Positions 49,101 through 61,700 of a stretch of 64,000 nucleotides of DNA are shown one piece after another. Origin of the DNA: Apostichopus japonicus (taxonomy: Eukaryota > Echinodermata > Holothuroidea > Aspidochirotida > Stichopodidae); contig NC_092580.1 of the NCBI RefSeq assembly GCF_037975245.1, positions 2,640,501 through 2,704,500 on the forward strand, written 5' to 3'. A model generated the notes under the pieces. That model made no database searches and was not told the origin of the DNA. It saw only the letters and a program-made list of their open reading frames with translations. The position numbers were made by a program, and so were the translations under genes. The stretch's first letter is position 1, and the number at the start of each line of letters is the position of its first letter.

Positions 49101-50979
49101 AGACCCCTCCCCCAGGCCGGCCATCAGTCTTCAGCCCCCCCCCCCCACTGAAAGTACCTTCCTACGCCACTGGTATGTTTGACACAGCATATAACACCGT
49201 TAGGCGACGTAATATCCACAACGATTAAAGTAACGGCCATGGAAAATATTTGGACCAATTGAACTTTGATTAAGTTGAACTGTTGAGGCGCAACGAGGAT
49301 AGATATACTTACCACGGGGAATTCATTAAGAGTTGTAATTTCTGACAGAGTGAAGAGCTCCTCTGATAACATTGTTGTATACACGTAGGATTTCATCTGC
49401 TGTGATATTTTCACAAGTTTTCCTTTACAGGTTCCAACAAGCATCTGTAAGCGTATAGTAATGACAGAATGTAAGATTTCATGTTTATTGCTTTTTTTTT
49501 AAATTTGCGGAGGATGATACGTGCACTCACAAAAATCTAACGCAGTACGTGCACTAGTCTACAATTCCACATTCTTTATGAAAATAGTCTCAAAAGTGTT
49601 TAGAAATACATACAACGTGATACGGTTCTGTGAAGAATAATACTTCTTCTGCGCGCCAATTATGCGTGGTTACCCCAAGGTTTGCTTATCACAGCAATCT
49701 TGTTCACTCCCGAGTTAACGCCCATTTATTTGAATGAGTTACGAACTTGAGCGTTATTTACAACTTATATAAAGTGTCATTACACGGATAAAAGCATAAA
49801 TATTCAAATGGCGAAGACATTTAATATCCTTGATTGATGAATGATATGTTACATAAAACTCACCAAATGATTCGGCATACCGTCTTTCTCTTCTACGCGA
49901 GTCAATGAAAGTACATCATTAATGCCTATACGACCCGCACTTGTTGAGGGTTCAGTTTGCAATATTCTTACAAATCTTGGAAGAGGTTTGCTTTGGATAA
50001 CTGCCAGAGTCCCACAGTATACTTGGTCATCATGCAGAGGATCTGAAAGCAAAGGTCGAGGTTCTTAAACTCACATTTCATCGGTAAAATTAACTTTAGT
50101 TAATTAATAAGGCGGAGTGTATAGCCTAGTGGTTAACGCCGGCGTCTCCCAGTCATGAGATCCCCGGTTCGATTCCCCGCCGACAGCAATGTGTGTCGTC
50201 TGGCAAGGGTGTTGTTCAATAACAACTTCCTGACATGGACGTTAAATGAAGGTGTGCCGAGAGATTGGCTTCGGTCAGCTTGCGAGTCTATAAGCCTCCA
50301 TGGCTTCTTTCGCGAGTTCCTGCTTGCGGGAAGATCACATATACATACATACATACATACATACATACATACATACATACATACATACATACATACATAC
50401 ATACATTTAAAGAGTAATATATATATACATATGTACGATATTGCTTATACCATGTCTGATAAATTCGATGCACCTATAGACTTTGTTTACTTAGAGAAAG
50501 CTCATTTAATATACCATCATTAAGTCAGGCACGGAGTTTACGAAATGAATTAAATGAATTGTTCTATTATTTAGTCTATACTCTACACTGCCCGATGCTA
50601 TGGCAGAAGAAGAAAAAGGTTTCTTACTTTGTGGTAGTAGTTCGTAAGCACCACTTGTCTGCATCGGAACAAATCGGCTCTTTCCGTGTGGATCAATTGC
50701 TTGAATTCCTCGCGTACAACGTAAGAAGTGCAGAAGGACACATTCTCCCTCTCCAAATATAAGTTGGTCTCCGCTGTCCATAAAATCTTCTTTGACATTC
50801 ACTATCAACGGTAGGGAATTCTCAAGCAATAATTTACCAAGTTTAGACTTTCCTGATATGGTATCACCCTCTTCCAGCTTAAATCTGATCTTTCTGCTCT
50901 CGGCATCCACAACATCATCCAGAACATTCTCATAGGTCAGCTGACTAGATGGGATGGATGGAAGGGGTCTGTTGGCCAT
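46133..50979 (-). CDS. GAREM: GAREM-like CABIT plus SAM adaptor, paralogue A
   Basis: Exons in transcript order: 50979-50628, 50042-49864, 49444-49313, 47557-47269, 46485-46133; phases agree and give 434 residues. N-terminus MANRPLPSIPSSQLTYENV has an RxxPxxP SH3-ligand motif and Y16-E-N-V, a YxNx motif of the kind bound by the GRB2 SH2 domain when phosphorylated. Exon 1 then reads ENSLPLIVNVKEDF, CVLLHFLRCTRGIQAI, RFVPMQTSGAYELLP, the first part of a CABIT domain; exons 2-4 continue it (GTCKGKLVKI, LILSIPV). The last exon holds a SAM domain (~350-410: TVEEVLDFLCWHKFDAFL, EKIDGKILCQFDE, RLKMPRIQAKRL) and a basic tail. GAREM proteins share CABIT then SAM. The last acceptor (46486) is the phase-consistent choice inside a longer open frame whose upstream ATG would not join in phase. 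It is a tandem relative of paralogue B at 52712, but lacks its coiled-coil exons. Confidence 0.85.
46866..46945. repeat. GATCCTGCTAGGATCGAAACG family, copy 3
   Basis: TGTGTAAAAGTGAGTGCAGG and CCTGACGTTTCGGCGATCCT with CTAGCAGGATCATCTTCAAA show a diverged single arm of the repeat at 26959. It lies in the last intron of CABIT-SAM paralogue A. Confidence 0.7.
48806..49172 (+). mobile_element. hAT-type MITE, full copy, in paralogue A intron 3
   Basis: 367 bp beginning CAATGGCGTAGGAACC and ending CCTTCCTACGCCACTG, flanked by a perfect 8-bp duplication GTATGTTT (48798-48805, 49173-49180). Sequence is very close to the copy at 35728 throughout, so the family was active fairly recently. It ends 140 bp from exon 3 of the host gene. 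Confidence 0.92.
50111..50337 (+). mobile_element. tRNA-derived SINE in paralogue A intron 1
   Basis: The Pol III promoter boxes are intact: A-box-like TAGCCTAGTGGTTAACGCC (from 50123) and a perfect B box GGTTCGATTCC (50166-50176). The unrelated body that follows (GTTGTTCAATAACAACTTCC, GGTGTGCCGAGAGATTGG, CAGCTTGCGAGTCTATAAGC) runs into an (ATAC)n tail. The tRNA part alone is not a good cloverleaf, so it is a SINE rather than a tRNA gene. Confidence 0.85.
50338..50405. repeat. (ATAC)n microsatellite, SINE tail
   Basis: About 17 uninterrupted 4-bp units, directly at the 3' end of the SINE, as is usual for SINEs with tetranucleotide tails. Confidence 0.95.
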
Positions 50980-50997
50980 CTTGTTTCTTGTTTCCAA

Positions 50998-52711
50998 TTG
51001 TCAATTACGGTTCATCGAAGTGGGTAAATTGCCTCTTTTTCTCTCTCTCGTAAAAAATTCAGAAACTTAATAGAATAGCAATTCACCAGACCCTACATGG
51101 TATTCCCCAAAGTTAATTACTTCAATGACAAAATTAAGAGTTTTAGAAATATCCACGCAGCTCTTAAAGTGAACGTCTATATTGCTTGCGTAATATACTT
51201 CAATGTATATAAGCACATACAAACAACAACGTATTGTACTATAGGATTGGGTGAAGAGCTGTGTCACATTTTTGGACGTTGCGTATGTGCTTACTATCAT
51301 GTTGGCTTTTGGTACAAAGGGCTCAGATTGCTCTATATATCATTAACCAAGTTATTGCTTTGATAAGTATAATTGCATTTGGCGGAGATTCGGATCGACA
51401 CAAACTATGGCCTAACTAAGGTAACTGCTTTCATAAGAAATTGAATAAGTTATTTGTGATGCAGTTTTTATCTTACTAAATCTCTAAAACGTAATGATAT
51501 CGAGTTTTATCAGTCTATGTAATACTTCGAAGATGCTATACCAAACATCATCAGTGACAGACAGGTTACTTGGTTATGTTATAAGTACTACAGTGTTTGC
51601 GTTCCCTTTCCATTTACATTTTTGTAGAGAGTTTAGGGAGCAGAATTCTAATCACACTTGAGTACCGTGGGCCGAGTGCATCCATTCCACCGTTAGAGTT
51701 ATAACCCGTAAATTATTATATAATTATATTTACGATATTGAACTTATGTAGGCATCAATCTTAAAAGAAAGGCAGGAGACTGATTTAAACGTATAAAAGA
51801 CATTTATTTCAGATTTTTTTGTTGTTATTTCTGAACTTTTTCTGAACTATTTCTGAACTATATTCTGAACTATTTCTGTACTTTTATTTCTGAACTTATT
51901 GATTTCTGAACTTATTTTATTTCTGAACTTATGTAGGCATATAAAAGAAAAGCCAAAGACTGATTTAAACGTATAAAAGACATTTTATTTTGTTAACAAC
52001 AATTAGTGTTATATCTTCATTGAAATTAATTTACGTTCCACATATTTATGTCCATTAATAAAATCGTTAAATAATTTTTGGTAGTTTTGTACAAGTTATG
52101 CCCCACACCATAAAAACATTATAGAATAACAGTCACATAATATGTTTTTATGCTGATATATGCCCGTGATCCAATGCATATTCTGCGGTTGCCATTCAAG
52201 TAAACCAAACTTGTTGCATTGTCGAATTCTATGTGAACAACTCACCACAGCTTTCGCATTGTTAAATGTGTACAGGATGAAAAGTATATTGAAACCACAC
52301 AGAACAAATGTGGTTCTCGAGTATTATCATCACACCAGCATAGTCGTGAATACAAAATAATTCCAATCGGCATGACATCATCCTTAGAATATATTCATTC
52401 AATTGGTGCTGTAAAAATGACGAAGAAAAACCCCCTCAAAAAGTCAAAATTACACACCATGGTTAACATTTGCCGGCGCTGATATATTTAGAGCGTGAAC
52501 AAAAATATGTCCCCAGTTTTTCGTTTCGAACACTCTCGCAATTTTGATTCGAATAATCCCCATTTTCGCCCGCCAGTTGGTTAGGGATTTTGAAAGGAGG
52601 GTTGTGAAAGGAAAACGAAGGAGTGCTTCCCCTTAAAAACTGGTACGTGTGTGCATGCCTGTGCCCATTTTAAAGAAATTTCCGGTGTTCTTGACTAATT
52701 GCAAATTATTA
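50998..52711. other. Intergenic space between the two CABIT-SAM paralogues
   Basis: About 1.7 kb between the start of A and the stop of B, so promoter of A and 3' UTR of B must both fit here. At 51743-51990 a run of TTTCTGAACTT-type units (about nine) is bracketed by two copies of an ~60-bp sequence containing GACTGATTTAAACGTATAAA (51779 and 51959). No other gene was seen. Confidence 0.6.
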
Positions 52712-55700
52712 TCATGTCACACTTTCCTTCCGTTTGTTTAGCTCCATTAATAGCCGCTTAGCATGAAGCCTGGACATTTTCAGATCCTCGTTAAGGTTCT
52801 CAAAATCCAATTGTAGCAACAAATTCCCATTGACTAGTTCTTCTTTAAATGCATCTACATAAATGTCCAGTTTCAGGTTCCTCAGAAGCTCTGCGACATC
52901 GTCCACTGAAGCAGAGTTTAGTGGTGAATTGTGATCACAACTTGTCGATGCAGGCCGAGTCTCCTGGGGTAGAGCGGGTAGCTCCCGCTTTGGACCGTCG
53001 GAGGGTGTTTGCATCGTGATACCAACGTATTCATTATCTAAAGATTCAAAATGTTGTCTCTCCTTAACGTCATCGTTTTCAAAGTACACCCGGTGGAGTT
53101 TTTCAACATAGTTTTTATTTGCAACTGCAAGCTTCGACATTTCGTCTTGCAGTATCTGCCAAGAAATGAAAACAGTAGGCTTATCTCAATACAACGTACC
53201 CATTAGAGAAATCACATACGAAGTCGAAAGGACAAGTGTCTACGGGGGGGGGGGGGGAGGGTAGAGCAATACAAAGGAGAAACACAACAATATCTCCCAG
53301 AAGAAGACAAATTGATATCGCACACAATCGACAATTCCTGTTATATCATATAATACCCTCTTCATTCGAATGTGTTCAAGTTACGCTCCAACTCAAGAAA
53401 CGAGAACTACCGTATACAACGTGAATACGTATTTGCTTGACAGAGAAAGAAATGTTGTCCAACATAAATCTAACCCGTCGCTTGGAAATCGGTTCAAATT
53501 TTCAGCTTTGCATTAGCAGGTATTACAAAGAGCGGTTTATTAAATTAATGGACCAGTCGTTATATGGAACAGGTTTTTGAAAAAGTTGATGCTAACAATT
53601 TTTTGCAGACTTCTGTGAAAATCATGTGTGATTGATGGGTTTTGACATGATTCAAACAAAGATCATGATATGCAAATGTATATGTTTCAGCTATTATGCG
53701 AATATGCTAGATGGTTCAGGGTTGCAAAGGCAAATCAGAACAAAAGCATGTCGTAAGCTTATCTCAGTTTGTTAATGGTACTGACTAAAGTTGTTCGAGC
53801 TACCAAATATTCATGTGAAGGAAAGAGATATCCAGATTAAGGTTTTAACACATGTAGACTATGTGTGTGTGTGTCTGTCTGTGTGTGTGTACAATTATCT
53901 GACAATGATTCTGCCATGAAAATACCAGTGTCAAATGCTTCCAGGACAACACCTTACATTACAAAAGTTTTAACTGGGATTTTGATAAATTAAACCACAT
54001 TTTCAAAATGAATGTCTGTTTAGATCCGTGGAAATTAATCATGCATTTGGAGAAGAGTTTTGCTTCGCTCCAGAGAAAAGAAAAGTGAAAATTTACATAT
54101 AACTTGTGACCATACCTGTGATTCCTTGCGGAGATCCGCGTTTTCCTATGGAAGATGAAACAAGTGATAACTCATTCAGCGGAAGTTGATACTGATAACA
54201 CAAATTCGTATCGGTTAAGTTAAACATACCTCCCTGTCAATATTTAAATGTGATACATGGACCATGTAAGTCCCTATCAAGTGAATATCTTACTTGCCAC
54301 ACCCGTGTGAAGGTAGTGGCAATTGTAACACATGCAAACACTGCTAAGTGAAGTTTAAATCACACGGGTATATTGTTACTGACGATACGAGCACTACACA
54401 ACGAAGTTAAAACTATGTATTCCCATGGCAACCTAGAACCATCATACATCGCTGCGGACATAAAGAAATACACAGTCTCCGTTTCAGCCTGTGCATACGG
54501 AAGCGTAGAAGGGACATTGCATTGACGAGTTACCGACTTGACAAAACGACAATTATCTGCAAATTGACGAGTTGACGAGATGGTAACGTGACAAAATTCA
54601 GAAAATTGACGTTTTGACGAGATAACGGATCTCGTCATCAATTTTCTGCAAATTGACGAGTTGCACACTTACTACCATCTCGACAAAATGACAAAATCCA
54701 GAAAATTGACGTTTTGACGAGATAACGGATCTCGTCAATGCATCAATTTTCTGAATTTAGTCACGTTACCATCTCGTCAACTCGTCAATTTGCAGATAAT
54801 TGTCGTTTTGTCAAGTCGGTAACTCGTCAATGCAATGTCCCTTCTACGCTTCCGTATGTGCACGCATAAATTGATATAAATTGATATATTTATTTCACTA
54901 ACAGTAAAAGTCAGTAAAATCTTGGTGGGGATACAAAGCTATCGCCAGTCAAGTGAATATTTACCAATTTGTCAAATTAAATGATTGAATAGTTTCCACC
55001 TCAACAGGTCCACGAATTGGAAAGGGAAACCGTGCCAGTTCGTAAGACTTGTCTTTAATTGATTAATTTGAGTTTACAGTGTTATCCGTTTAATTTGATG
55101 TAAGACGTTGTGTTATGAAGGAGAGTTAGTATCGTACATATAATGTCAGCGGTTCCCCTTGTCCACTTGGTACAATGTACTAAAGTAAAGTGTCATCTGG
55201 GTTTATCTGCGTTGAAATATGTGGACCTAAAAGCACGGTGTTGAAAAGGTGAGATAGGTGCTATCGTCATTAGATTACTATCAGCCGATCGTGACATCCC
55301 AAATTTATACTATGTCTTTAAGTTAAGTGTTCGCAACACATACATGAGCTTTAAGTATGCAAAACGTAAACAAATCAACAAACCTTTTTCAGTTGAACAT
55401 TTTCCTGTTAAACGAAAAGAAAAAAATAGCTTCAATGAGTACGAAAAATTCAGCCGAAAAATTTATTGTTACCGAATAAACAATTATGGTAGATCTACTT
55501 GGAGTCACCGTTCAACTTGCAAATACATAAAAGTAGCTGAATTTAATAACTTTATAGAGCTCATCGGACGAATAAATGCTCATACGGTGGTGAAACGTTT
55601 TATTGAGTTTGCTATGTACTAACAGTACTACTGCATTCTCATCAGAATATAAAAACCGCACATATTTTTAAAGTATATGCAAACAAAAGTCATTTTCAAC

Positions 55701-58700
55701 TTATAAATTACCTTCTCCTTAGCAGTTAGCACTGACTTCATCTCCTGTATTTGAAAATTAACAGATATTTGAGGTTCCGAAATTTCTTCCGAGATGCTGT
55801 TTTCAACACTGAAAGACATATAAAAAATTCAACTTATAAGACCCGTCCTGTTTGATCATTAAAGCTTTTAGAGATGACTGAAATGAAAGAGAAAATTAAA
55901 CAAAACGAAAGAGACCCCTCCCTCCGACCCCCCTCCTACCCCCTCCCCCATCAACAATAACATTGGATCAAGCAACCATCCACTGCATTAGTGCCAGTTT
56001 TCAGGGGGTAGGAAGCTTCCAAAAGTTGGGGGGGGGGCACAACATCAGAGGGGCACTTTCTCATTCCACAACCACCACTCGTTATGCTATAAACCGATAC
56101 ACACCGGCCATATCACTTAAATAAATATGTGTTATATATGCTATCAATACTATTATGGTGCGCTGCAACACTGTTTTGTTTATTTGTTGAGATTGTTTAT
56201 TGTTAACCGTGCTACAAAAAGATATGGGATGCCATTTTAAAAATAGCATGTACAGACTAAAATTAAATAATTAAAATAAAATATTAAAAATTAACAAAGT
56301 CTTAAGATATCCAAAAGACAGTTCTTCATCAAACGGGCACATTTTATTTGCCATTAGGGCACATTTGCTATTTTGGGGGAAAAAGGGGGGGGCACGCGCC
56401 CCAAGTGCCCCCCGGCTCCTACCCCCTGCACATAGAATTCGAAAATGCAACAAATGGGTTTACTTGAATAGCAACCGCAGGATATTTATTGGATCACGCA
56501 TGTATCAGCATAAAAACATATTATGTGACTGTTATTAATGTTCTTATGGTGTGGAGCATAACTTGGTGGGCACGTGCCCCTGTGCCCCCCCCCCCCTCCC
56601 GGCTCCTACCTCCCTGCCAGTTTTACCTTCGTCGTCTGGTCCTGATTTGTTTAAATTTGTCTCGTATTGAACTTTTCTTTCTTAGCGACGACTTTGCATA
56701 ATCTGCATAAATTTCGTCCCCTTCTCGTTGGTCTTCTTGCTTCTCAGTGTTCCCAGGACGGCCAGAAGTGTCCAATATTTGACGCATAAAGTTTCTACCT
56801 ATTACACAGACAGGAAATAAACATTTACAAATTAAGGGATTTATACAAATACGTTTCATCCGTTAATATTCGCATATATCACACCGATACCTAATTTCTT
56901 TTAACGTGATTGTTGTTGCAGTAATTCAGGAAATGCTGGTTGTTATATAATGTTATCAGTGTTATTTCTTATTCTTATAATCAAATGGTGGGAACTGTAA
57001 TTTTGGCAATGATTTGACTATAGGTTTGCCAGCTGAAGGTTATTATGCCACAAAAAGGTACATGTTGTTGTGATGTTGATTTGACAGCCGCGTATTGATG
57101 TAGTGATTTTTTTTGTAAACACTGAAACTGCACAGGACGGCGCATTCGATTCAACGGTACCGCGACGCATTCTATTCAACGGTACCGTGCATTCAATTCA
57201 ACGGTACCGCGCATTCTATTCAACGGTACTGCGCATTCGGTTCAACGGTACCACGCATTCTATTCAACGGTACCACGCATTCTATTCAACGGTACCGCGC
57301 ATTCGATTCAACGGTAACGCGCATTTGGTTCAACGCATTCTATTCAACGGTACCACGCATTCTATTCAACGGTACCGCCCATTCGATTCAACGGTACCGC
57401 GCATTCGGTTCAACGGTACCGCGCATTCGATTCAACGGTACCGCGCATTCGGTTCAACGGTACCGCGCATTCGATTCAACGGTACCGCGCATTCGGTTCA
57501 ACGGTACCACGCATTCTATACAACGGTACCGCGTCAAACGAGTGAGGACGCCTACGACACTGTCTCACATCAATCTCGACGTTCTTTCCAAGGAAATTGT
57601 TTGTTTTGTAACACATGCTTATATGTTCTCGAGTCATTTCAATCTGTTTTGTCATAGCGTATAAAAAGTGCAGTTCTCCAGTTACTTTAACAGCAGTGTA
57701 TAAAACAATATTTGTTCCTATCAAATACCATATACTGCTTAAATATCAATTAACGTGTGCACTCATTGGTGTCACGAAGCGAAAGCCAGTTTCTGTTAAA
57801 TAAATAGTGTGAAAAAGTTGTTTACTACTGGCAGCTGCCAAACCACCCAATATTTTGGAATAATTGACAAAATAAACCAGTCAAAGTATCGCTCTATTTA
57901 CTTAACCAAAAAGAACAAAAAGGAACCAAAAAAAAAAAAGTGGGAGGGTTTTGAATAGGAGAACAAACAGGTAAGCTAGCTGGATTTTCTTCTATTGTTA
58001 AAGCAAAACTGTGTGTGATGAAAATAAAACTGTTTCCGCCGTATCCCTGCTTTATAGAATAACAGTCAATCCCCCTTACAAACATTGAGTGTATGAATTT
58101 GCAATTGAAGTTAGTGTACCTTAGTTGAAATGAACTCTAGTTTGCTATAATATATTGAAGTTCAGGGATATTGTTTAATAAAAAAGAATACGAGTTTACC
58201 GTCATCGCTCTGAGACCAACGTCGAGTCACTTCTTCAAGAGGTTGAGGGATTTCCTGCATAGCTAAAGGCAGACTCTTTCGCCCATATTCCAAGTCACAT
58301 AGTGTCCAATTCACCAACTGATACATTGGTTTCATCATGTGGGATAACAGATTCTCGTCTTCTACGTGCCGTAAAAAAGTCAAACCGTCTATCGGAATGG
58401 ATATCATCTTACTGCTGTCTATGTGCGTAGCTATGATGTGGGCCTCTTCTCGGATGGCTTTGAGAGATAATTCAACTTTGTCATCTGTTCGTCTTATCCT
58501 CTGTAAAACAGAATCAAGGAAAACGACGACAATCGATTACTAAGTTCTATCAAAAATAAAGACCTTATATAATGAACCATTTTCTACCACTGAAAGATGT
58601 ACTTAGCAATAACACTAAACGGAAGGTGATGGGGCTATGGAGCAAGGAAACATTACTGTATTGCATATTGCATTCTTACCATCGGTAGTGAGTTCTGCTG

Positions 58701-61700
58701 TACTATTTGGAAAAGTGTTTGTGGTTCATTATGGACCATGGTCGTGTACACAGATTTGATATCTTCGTGGATGGCCACTGGACTCCCATTGCAGGTTCCA
58801 ACCAGTATCTGAAAGAAATATATGAAGCCAATCGACTATCCGATGAAAGGTCATACGAACTTTGCGTATATATTACGTGCCTTGTAACTATACTTAGAAC
58901 GTACCTAATCAATATTAACCACACTTGGAGACTTTCGGCCGATACAAAAGTAAACTTAAAAATGCAAAAACATAAATTAGTTTATGTGTTAAATCTCATT
59001 AAAATGTTAAAATCGCATCTACATAGCAACTCGCAAGACACGGTTATTTACAAATAACTTAATTTTACCGTGTATATTTTCTGTTTACAGAATACACTGT
59101 GAACTGAAACTGCATTTTTATGCAGTGCAGATTTCACTCGAATATAGTATTAATTTGGCAGTCGGACAAAAGTTTATGAAGCACAACCATTTACTTTAAT
59201 TGTCATTTTTCATACCTTTTTCTTATCAAATCCATGTACGTCCACTTCATCGATGTAACCTAACTCAATAATGTCTCCTTCTTTACCGACGTTGGAACTT
59301 TCTCCACTAGAGTTATCAATTCTCAGAATTTTGACCTTTTCTGGCAATGGTTTGCAATTGATTACGTCTCGTGTGCTGTACATTTTCCTATCGTCGTAAA
59401 TTTCTTCTGCAAAAGTCAAATCAAAGAGAAATTTCAACATGATTTGGAGAGTGACCTGTATATGAACAATTCCTTTGATTCGTCATATTTCTATAATTGC
59501 TATTTTTAACAATTTATAAATATCAGATTTTGGTGCCAATGTGTATACTCGCTTTTTGCAAATATCTGTTTCAGTTTCACGTTTCAGTAACTGTCACCAA
59601 TCAAGTGTTTAGTGCCTGAAATTCGCATGTATAGCTCATTCGATTACCGAGTAATAACCGGCCATAGTTTCGCTGATCGTTCAAACTTCAGTGAGAATCT
59701 CCCATGCAGTTTTCGGTTCATGACTTAGCCTACTTATATGCTGTACTTGTGTGTACGATTATTTTTAACCTTTTATCAGCCGTTTATCTATGACAACCAA
59801 TCTCTACTGTGGTCTTTGGTGTTGAGAACCCCATCACCATACCGGTCTCAATTCATCATATTATAATAAAGCAACTTAAAGCAAACAAAACACTCAGCTA
59901 CAAACTTGAGAATTGACCATGAATCTAAATAAGGCAGGTTAGTTTTGCACACTTGCACCCACAGTGTACTTCGAGCTATCTGGCGTTAAACAATGTGCTT
60001 TCTATTACTCCAAAAGGTATGTCATATTCATGTTCAACGAAAAAAATACAAAAATACAAATACGTAAGTTTTTGTATTACCAGGTTAATTGAATTTTGTG
60101 CTCTTGATTCATCTCCGCGAACTTCTCGTCCTTATGTGCATTTGTACTACTAGGGAATAGCATATATGCAAGAATCGCCATGTAATTTGTAACATTGTAC
60201 GGCCCGAAATAGAAAAGATCAGGAGGTTAACAGCGTAATAGAACGTGTGGTATATGTTATGTATCCTGATGTGTGGTATATGTTATGGGCCCTATGTGGT
60301 ATATGTTATGTGGTATACGTGTGGTATATGTCATGGTATATGTTATGGTATATGGTATAACGTGGTGTATATGTTATGGGCCCTTATTGTGTAAGTCACG
60401 TGCACGTCACGTGTCAATGATAGTAGTATCATAGCATGATAAGTCTGATCCTATTTATTGTTTTCCATCGGTCCTCATTACTTTTTGTCTGTAACTATAA
60501 CAATGTACAAGTATTACACTTCCATAACCGGTACCCATATACGGTCCTCTCACATTTGTCAGCTTGTACAGTTTTGAATACACGGTGGGAGATATACCAT
60601 CCTATCTGTAAATGTCGTTTTTAAAATCAAACATATCTTTTATTCAAAACAATATTACACCTTTCATGTTTAACTACTGTACAATAGCATATCCTAAAAC
60701 GCGCGCTCTCTTTCTCTCTCTCTACGAGTTATCCTTCCTTGACCCCCGACAGAAAAACATTCTCTAACCGATTCGTTCCATCCATTTCTCTTACCACTTA
60801 CCGACTTGCAGGACTACAGTACTGCAAGTCGGGGGGCCCCTGGAGGAAATTATACTGTAGTCACCATCCTACGAATAGGTTAAACACACTGACCTGGTAG
60901 AGGTCAGTGGTTAAACAGCAGTCAGCCAATAACCGAGCTGACCATAACAGGTCAAGGTATTGGAAAGACCAACGAGGTGTTTGTTTAATTGCTTTGTTTG
61001 GCTCATAAACCATTCAACTGGAAAGAGTAAACAGATCTGACCGCAGGGAAAGTCATAATTTTCTATGACTAGATTGTTTGCACAGACGTGTAAACACACT
61101 TGTTTCGACAAAAGTTTCTTGAAAATCACTGCCGCGTATAAAGATAACAGTTAGCTTACACTTGGTCATTTGTTATACTGCGTGTGTCCCTCACCATAAA
61201 TGATAAAACGTAGATAAAATTTACTTATAGCTTACAGTATATAGTGCAAACTAGCCAACGATAATATGGAAAACTCAAGAGGTAATTATAGCTGGCGCTA
61301 TAAGACGAAATAATTTAATTTACATAGAAAGTGTAGTTTATGTTAAACTATTTACTATGTAAGAATAACAATAAGAAATATTGTTTAATACTCTAAATTT
61401 AAAAAATCCAATGTGTATACATCAGCTTACCTTTAGGTAAAATATCGTACAATTGAGATGCATGGATAGGCAGGACAACGTCTGTTCCGTCATTATACAT
61501 TGCAAGGACTCTTTTCCTCTTGACGATGAAGTGAAGCACCAACAAATCTCCTTCTTCCGTTATCTCATCAGGAAATGTACAGCCTACACGTGCAGTCATC
61601 GGCAATGTGTGTGACGTAACCAACGCACGAAGAGGAGTTAAGTAGGTCCACTTTTCTTCATCGTCACTCTCTACAGCATCCAGCTTAAAACAAATGTTTT

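Noticed and set aside
50111-50185. Functional tRNA gene
   Set aside because: A and B boxes are good but the stems do not pair well by eye, and a SINE body with (ATAC)n tail follows.
31384-50405. CRISPR array or prokaryotic operon
   Set aside because: No spaced direct repeats with unique spacers and no contiguous genes; the sequence is intron-rich eukaryotic DNA.
54360-54668. 102-codon minus-strand frame in paralogue B intron
   Set aside because: It lies over the palindromic MITE and translates its TTGACGAG motifs.
55344-55622. 92-codon plus-strand frame inside a paralogue B intron
   Set aside because: Unrecognised K/Y/R-rich content, no splice or promoter signs; chance frame in AT-rich DNA is likelier.
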